64,000 nt of DNA from Alistipes sp. ZOR0009 (lineage in GTDB: Bacteria > Bacteroidota > Bacteroidia > Bacteroidales > ZOR0009): NCBI RefSeq assembly GCF_000798815.1, contig NZ_JTLD01000119.1, positions 62,001 through 126,000 of the forward strand, in the 5' to 3' direction. Made by a program: the position numbers and the translations under genes. Below are positions 59,361-64,000 of this stretch, one piece after another. Under the pieces are notes generated by a model, which was not told the origin of the DNA, ran no database searches, and saw only the letters and a program-made list of their open reading frames with translations. Within the stretch, counting starts at the first letter, position 1. Every line of letters begins with the position of its first letter.

Positions 59361-60545
59361 ATGGATATCCTTTTTAGCAAATATTCCGAAGTTACCCATC
59401 TGAAAGAGGTTAAACCTGATGCTATCTTTTCTCATGAGGTAATAGCTTATTTAAATAGCCTTTCTTCCATCTTGATGAAGGATAGGTCGGCTCGCCTCTA
59501 CCCTGATGTGGCTACCTTTGCCTTTTTCTGTAGAAAAGGGAACATTGCAGCCTTAGCCGAAAGCTACAGCGCTCTTAGCAACCTACTCGGTCGCGGCGTG
59601 GTGTTTCACGTAACGCCATCAAATGTTCCAGTCAACTTTGCCTATTCTTTGGTTGCAGGACTACTTGCCGGAAATGCCAATATCGTCAGAGTACCTTCCA
59701 AAAAATTCGAGCAGGTAGATATTATCGTAAATGCCATTAAGCAGCTTTCCTTACAGGAAGAGTTCAACCAGGTATCCGAACGGATTGCCCTTATACGCTA
59801 CGAAAGAAATGGAAGTGAAACCGATATTTTTTCTGGCATTGCCGACGTTAGGGTGATTTGGGGCGGTGACGAAACGATCAATCAAATAAGAAAATCAGCG
59901 ATTCCTCCTAGGAGTTTCGACATAACTTTTGCCGATAGGTACTCATGTGCAGTTATTGATGCCGAATCCATTGTAAAAGAGGCCAACTTGGACTCCCTTG
60001 CCGAAGGCTTTTACAATGATACCTTTCTGTTCGATCAGAATGCATGCTCGTCACCTCATCTTGTTATCTGGTTAGGCGCTACCGATGCCATAAATAAGGC
60101 ACAAAAGAGGTTCTGGAAAGCCTTTCATGAGTATGTCGACAAACGTTACAAGTTCGAGCCCATTTTGGCCGTAAATAAGCTTACAGCCTTTTATCGCCAA
60201 GCGATAGAAACCGACATATCCATCAACAATGATTCGGATAACACTATCTGGCGGGTAAAGCTGAACAGCCTCCCTTCAAATATCGACTTGTACAGATGTG
60301 CAGGTGGGTACTTCTCCGAATTCAGCACCACAAATCTCGACGAAATTGCTCCAATTATTAGCAGCAAGTACCAAACGTTAGCCTATTTCGGCGTAAATAA
60401 AAGTGTGCTGGAAGGGTTTGTTCTCAAAAACAGAGTCCGAGGAATCGACCGCGTTGTTCCTATCGGAAAAACTACCGATTTTGCCCTTGTTTGGGATGGC
60501 TACGACCTTATCCAGAAGCTAAGCCGAAGGGTATCATTTTTATAA
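59361..60545 (+). CDS. luxC: LuxC-family acyl-CoA/acyl-protein reductase
   Basis: A 394-residue NADPH-dependent reductase of the LuxC family, related to aldehyde dehydrogenases. The acyl-accepting Cys229 is in QNACSSPH. VTPSNVPVNFAYSLVAGLLAGNANIVRVPSK near 90-120 is the cofactor region. It reduces an activated acyl group to a fatty aldehyde. It is the last gene of the eight-gene plus-strand operon and ends at a perfect bidirectional terminator shared with the convergent glycosyltransferase operon. Confidence 0.9.
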   Translation: MDILFSKYSEVTHLKEVKPDAIFSHEVIAYLNSLSSILMKDRSARLYPDVATFAFFCRKGNIAALAESYSALSNLLGRGVVFHVTPSNVPVNFAYSLVAGLLAGNANIVRVPSKKFEQVDIIVNAIKQLSLQEEFNQVSERIALIRYERNGSETDIFSGIADVRVIWGGDETINQIRKSAIPPRSFDITFADRYSCAVIDAESIVKEANLDSLAEGFYNDTFLFDQNACSSPHLVIWLGATDAINKAQKRFWKAFHEYVDKRYKFEPILAVNKLTAFYRQAIETDISINNDSDNTIWRVKLNSLPSNIDLYRCAGGYFSEFSTTNLDEIAPIISSKYQTLAYFGVNKSVLEGFVLKNRVRGIDRVVPIGKTTDFALVWDGYDLIQKLSRRVSFL

Positions 60546-60550
60546 AAACC

Positions 60551-60586
60551 AAAAGATATTTGGGTTAATCCCCAAATATCTTTTTG
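60551..60586. terminator. Bidirectional terminator between converging operons
   Basis: AAAAGATATTTGGG at 60551-60564 pairs exactly with 60571-60584 across a six-base loop. It overlaps the last codons of the WecF-like gene on the minus strand. Confidence 0.88.
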
Positions 60587-61602
60587 CTCTGCAATATCAG
60601 CATCTCTTTACTGAAAAACTCTTTTATCTTAGCAATATTACGCTCCTTTTCATCAGGCGTTAGCAGCTCTATCGATGTAATTCCATCTCTTCCAATCGGA
60701 AATAGCTTAACCCCAACTCGCTCCAAAAGCTCTGTTGTTGTCACATCTTCCCTTATATAAACCGACTTCCCAAATCCCAATAGGGTTACAATATTCCCTA
60801 CAGCCTGCTGCCTTTTATGATTAAAGATGGCCACATCTATTTTCGAGAGCAGCTTCACATACTCATCAAGGTTCATGAAGGTGGTTAAAGGAATAAACGA
60901 TTCTCCTAGCTGCTCCTGCCCATACTGCTTCACTAGCTCTGCATGCTTAGCATTTCCGTAGGATAGCGGACACACAACCTTATATCGAGGAAGATTTAGC
61001 GTCTTTATCCAGTCAATGGCTTCGAGATGGTTATTCGATGGATCGGCAGAATTTCCTACCTGAATCCAAATCTCGTCCTTTACTGGTGCTGATATGTCTA
61101 TATTCTTAAACAGATTGCTCGGATACAAAAAGCTTTCAAGGTGCTCCGCTTGGGTATTGAACTCATCCTTTACTATCTGATAATCTCCCCTATTGGAAAC
61201 AATGCATCCCAGATTTCTCACAACCTTGCGGTAGGCAATATTTCTAAAGTAGTAATACTTCAAGCTTCCTTTCTCTACAATATTGTAGTACAAATCGGCT
61301 CCCCACAGGTACCAATAGCACTTGCGCGCAAGCCAAGGAAAGAAGAAAAGAAACCTTATAACGCTCCATTTAGAAAGGCTATGTAAAACAACCTTATCAG
61401 CCTTTAGCATATAGATCAGAAGCTCTATGTAAAAGAGTACTCCAAACCTGTAGTAGCGAGAGAACACCACGTTGGGTGCCGTCTTGCTGTTTTTTCCTTT
61501 TTTTAGAAAAAAGAAGGTATGCCTATCTACCTCAAAGTTGTCGTTGACAAAATCAATGTAATCATTAAAGAACTTCTCCGGAAAAGCAATATGAAGAATC
61601 AT
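60565..61602 (-). CDS. WecF-like TDP-4-acetamido-4,6-dideoxygalactose transferase (GT56)
   Basis: A 345-residue glycosyltransferase of the family that in enterobacteria adds Fuc4NAc to lipid II of enterobacterial common antigen. Family features: LHSLSKWSV and YLWGADLYYN in the N-domain; WIQVGNSADPSNNHLEAI and LTTFMNLDEYVKLLSKIDVAIFNHKRQQAVGNI in the C-domain. It follows the WecE-type transaminase gene by four bases, so the sugar made by that enzyme is probably the one transferred. The acyl group on the sugar may not be acetyl, given the acyl operon opposite. Confidence 0.86.
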   Translation of the reverse strand: MILHIAFPEKFFNDYIDFVNDNFEVDRHTFFFLKKGKNSKTAPNVVFSRYYRFGVLFYIELLIYMLKADKVVLHSLSKWSVIRFLFFFPWLARKCYWYLWGADLYYNIVEKGSLKYYYFRNIAYRKVVRNLGCIVSNRGDYQIVKDEFNTQAEHLESFLYPSNLFKNIDISAPVKDEIWIQVGNSADPSNNHLEAIDWIKTLNLPRYKVVCPLSYGNAKHAELVKQYGQEQLGESFIPLTTFMNLDEYVKLLSKIDVAIFNHKRQQAVGNIVTLLGFGKSVYIREDVTTTELLERVGVKLFPIGRDGITSIELLTPDEKERNIAKIKEFFSKEMLILQSKKIFGD

Positions 61603-61606
61603 CTGT

Positions 61607-62728
61607 TTAGCTTATAAATTCCAAGATATGCTGCGATATCCTATCAACCTCTTCCAATGTCAGCTCAAAGTAGAAGGGCAGCCTAACCAGCGTATCCGAA
61701 AAATTATCGCTGTTTGTCAATACCCTACCGTCGTGCTTATCCTTGTAGTAATCGCTGGCATGTAAGCTTTGGTAATGGAATACCGGCAGTATTTCCTTCT
61801 CCTTTAGATACGATATCAGCGCGTTTCTTTGATCGAGCGATTGGCATATCAGGTAAAACATATGCGCATTATTGGTTGCGTAATCAGGAATCGTCGGTAG
61901 CTGCACTCCTTTCTCTCTTAAGCTGCTCAAGTTACCGTAGTACCGATCCCATATCGACTTCCTCTTTTGCTGAATTGCCTCAATATTCTCAAGCTGCGCA
62001 TATAAAAAGGCTGCTATAATCTCCGATGGCAAAAACGAAGAGCCAATATCAACCCATCCATACTTATTTATCTCACCTCTAAAAAACTCTGCCCTATTGG
62101 TTCCCTTCTCCCATAGAATCTCAGATCGCTTGGCCAACGATGGATCATTTATTGCAAGTAATCCACCTTCTCCCGCAATCACATTCTTTGTCTCATGAAA
62201 AGAGAAGCATCCCAAATGGCCTATACTCCCCAGCGGCTTCCCCTTGTAGTACGAGTCAATTGCCTGCGCAGCATCTTCTATTACAAGCAAATTATATTTC
62301 TGGGCCAATCCCATTATCTTATCCATGTCACACGCAACTCCGGCGTAATGAACCGGAACAATAGCCTTCGTTCTTTCCGTTATAAGGCCTTCGATCAAAT
62401 CCTCATCAATATTTGGCTGATCGCTATGGCTATCTGCAAATATGATTGTTGCTCCTTGTCGAATAAATGCTATTGCTGTTGATACAAAGGTGTAGGAAGG
62501 AATTATCACCTCATCCCCTTGCTTTATATCCGCCAAAATTGCGGCCATTTCCAACGCATCGGTGCACGATGTGGTCAAAAGGCACTTGTGGAAGCCGTAC
62601 TTAGCGGAGAAAAATTCGTGGCATTTTTTTGTGTACATGCCATTCCCCGAAATCTTACCAGAAAGAACAGCTTCGGTTATATATTTTGTTTCGTTGCCCG
62701 TTAAAAATGGCTTATTAAATGGAATCAT
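61607..62728 (-). CDS. WecE-like dTDP-4-amino-4,6-dideoxy sugar transaminase
   Basis: A 373-residue PLP enzyme of the DegT/DnrJ/EryC1 family. The internal aldimine Lys181 is in FHETKNVIAGEGG, and Asp152 in EDAAQAIDS holds the pyridine ring. The opening MIPFNKPFLTGNE and the KISGNGMYTKKC segment match WecE (RffA), which aminates TDP-4-keto-6-deoxyglucose to the 4-amino-galacto sugar. The rmlA and rmlB genes that make its substrate are not in the window. Middle gene of a three-gene minus-strand unit. Confidence 0.9.
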   Translation of the reverse strand: MIPFNKPFLTGNETKYITEAVLSGKISGNGMYTKKCHEFFSAKYGFHKCLLTTSCTDALEMAAILADIKQGDEVIIPSYTFVSTAIAFIRQGATIIFADSHSDQPNIDEDLIEGLITERTKAIVPVHYAGVACDMDKIMGLAQKYNLLVIEDAAQAIDSYYKGKPLGSIGHLGCFSFHETKNVIAGEGGLLAINDPSLAKRSEILWEKGTNRAEFFRGEINKYGWVDIGSSFLPSEIIAAFLYAQLENIEAIQQKRKSIWDRYYGNLSSLREKGVQLPTIPDYATNNAHMFYLICQSLDQRNALISYLKEKEILPVFHYQSLHASDYYKDKHDGRVLTNSDNFSDTLVRLPFYFELTLEEVDRISQHILEFIS

Positions 62729-62774
62729 ATCTTTTCAATTTATCAGATACTACGTCTAACTTCAAAAAGCAGCT

Positions 62775-63608
62775 CTACAAGGGCTGCTTACTAATCCCAT
62801 TACTTGCCCAAGTAATGCGTTCTGCCTTAACCCTATCTCGTATCTCCCTGTTTTTGGTTAAAGTATCGGCAGTTCTATATGGTCGTGGATGGTCAAGGTG
62901 CATGCATATGGCGCTATAACGGATCTGCTTCCCCGCAATCCCATTATTCATCAGGCGTTCGCCAAGCTCCCTATCCAGTCCGCCGTACTGCATATCCTCG
63001 TTGTAGCCATTTACGGCAACAATATCAGCCTTCCATCCGCTTGCATTATGCCCGTTCCAAGTAGCTTTCGTCGGCGTTAGCATGTTCATCAGATACTTGT
63101 AAACACGATTGCGAGACAGCTTAATAAACTTGAACGAAAAGGGCTGCCCATTATCTAGCAACCATTTAATGCTAAATATTCTTTTGCTCGCCACGTCTTC
63201 GTAGGTAACTGCATCCGATACCGGCTTAGCCAGCTTAAAGTATCCGCCACTTAAAAAGTAGCCCGCTCTTGCCTTCTTGGCATGTATCTCAACGTAGTCG
63301 AAATGTGGTATGCAATCTCCATCTGTAAACAGCAGGTAATCGTACTTCGATGCAACAATTGCCTTATTCAGGATCTCACATTTTTTGAACCCATCATCTG
63401 CATGCCAAATATGCTGAATGGACAGCTTACCTCTCTCCTGATACCTCTTAATCAGATCGGTAGTTTCCTGCCTCGAACCGTCATCAGCAATAACAACCTC
63501 AAAGTTTTTGTACGATTGCAATTCGAATCCCCACAACGTCTTCTCCAACCAAGCAGGCTGGTTGTATGTGGTAATAATTACAGATATCCATAATTCTCTT
63601 GAGGCCAT
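62775..63608 (-). CDS. Family 2 glycosyltransferase
   Basis: A 277-residue cytoplasmic GT-A glycosyltransferase. The nucleotide-binding start SVIITTYNQPAWLEKTL, ADDGS near 40-44 and the metal motif DGDC near 96-99 are clear. The C-terminal part has YNEDMQYGGLDRELGERLMNNGI, the domain found in galactosyl/GalNAc-type transferases that recognise the nucleotide sugar. The start at 63608 is preferred because it directly precedes the catalytic fold; a frame reaching to 63680 would add a spurious hydrophobic leader. It is the first gene of the three-gene unit, 46 bases before wecE. Confidence 0.87.
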   Translation of the reverse strand: MASRELWISVIITTYNQPAWLEKTLWGFELQSYKNFEVVIADDGSRQETTDLIKRYQERGKLSIQHIWHADDGFKKCEILNKAIVASKYDYLLFTDGDCIPHFDYVEIHAKKARAGYFLSGGYFKLAKPVSDAVTYEDVASKRIFSIKWLLDNGQPFSFKFIKLSRNRVYKYLMNMLTPTKATWNGHNASGWKADIVAVNGYNEDMQYGGLDRELGERLMNNGIAGKQIRYSAICMHLDHPRPYRTADTLTKNREIRDRVKAERITWASNGISKQPL

Positions 63609-64000
63609 TGTAAAAAGAAACTTTTCGTGAATTGTGTGTAAGACTGATTCAAATAAGATAACAAATATAGAAAAAAGCATTTGGAAAATTACCTATATCC
63701 GCTTTTGCTTCAAACGCATCGCAGGCATCACCAATGCTTCCCTCCGCTCAAAGCTCCTTTGCTGCTTTTTTTAAGGCAGCGCTCCAATAGCGCTACGTAA
63801 GGTTACTTTTTTATTAAATATTCAGCAAGCGAGAATTTTCGAAAAAAGTGCAACCCAAAAATCGAGGTATCTTAAGCAAAGAGATACCGCTGCTCCACAA
63901 ACGGCACAACGGCAGCTCAAAAGCGCCATCTATCACGAGTTCACCGCTACCACCTATAGTACTTTGCCTTTAGCCGCATTTTGATTTTACGAATAAGATT
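63609..64000. other. Right-end spacer, no gene recognised
   Basis: About 390 bases upstream of the glycosyltransferase gene. It must contain that gene's promoter, but no clean TAnnTTTG box is seen on the minus strand. AGCGCT appears twice around CCAAT near 63778-63795, a small hairpin. No open frame is convincing. A gene may begin or end just outside. Confidence 0.4.

Noticed and set aside
58275-60545. Bioluminescence (lux) operon
   Set aside because: LuxE and LuxC are present, but there are no luciferase genes luxA or luxB and no luxD.

Overview
The window reads as a chromosomal segment of a Bacteroidota bacterium, most plausibly of the order Bacteroidales. The reasons are promoter boxes of the TAnnTTTG type ahead of many genes, numerous lipoproteins with Cys near residue 20, a NigD-like lipoprotein, a four-module DUF5018/TIG surface lipoprotein, a LysO exporter split into two genes and a BlaI/BlaR1 pair with TACA-N4-TGTA operators. 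Nothing narrows this to a genus with confidence. No rRNA, tRNA, CRISPR array, transposase or phage gene was seen.

Left part (1-31 kb): a 5'-truncated priA is followed by a compact two-gene insert on the minus strand (AAA ATPase plus a small protein with a possible nuclease motif) and a repeat-rich spacer. Next come envelope and secreted proteins: a metallophosphoesterase lipoprotein, an SH3-like protein, a DUF5018/TIG lipoprotein, an S37 peptidase, two chagasin-like protease inhibitors coupled to an NADP-binding oxidoreductase, and a BamA-like barrel. After these lie a SatP acetate transporter, small membrane proteins (DUF2752, CD225), an AddB-like nuclease without its AddA partner, a YfcC transporter, class I fumarase, BlaR1/BlaI, carbonic anhydrase, a TtcA-like tRNA thiolase and a four-gene signalling operon ending in a NarL-type two-component pair.

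Middle (31-53 kb): an OPT oligopeptide transporter interrupted by a single in-frame TAG sits directly before peptidase T. It is followed by a glutaminyl cyclase lipoprotein with a small HAD hydrolase, PssA, a YkgJ-type cysteine-cluster protein, a Crp/Fnr regulator, split LysO, a divergent solitary HypF, a C-terminal processing peptidase with dCMP deaminase, an M13 metallopeptidase, a PagL-like lipid A deacylase, a YhcC-type radical SAM protein with a DEDDh exonuclease, a NigD-like lipoprotein, and NadB with PnuC for NAD supply.

Right part (53.3-64 kb): a surface-glycan locus. A tightly packed plus-strand operon encodes a GNAT acyltransferase, an acyl carrier protein, a ketoacyl-reductase-like SDR, a split transketolase, an AMP-dependent acyl ligase, LuxE and LuxC. 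It converges on a minus-strand operon encoding a GT2 glycosyltransferase, a WecE-type sugar aminotransferase and a WecF-type transferase. The simplest reading is synthesis and transfer of a TDP-4-amino-4,6-dideoxy sugar whose acyl or side chain is custom-built on the ACP and extended by TPP chemistry. This operon is the best candidate in the window for an undescribed system; the ATPase/nuclease-like pair at 2.2-4.0 kb is second.
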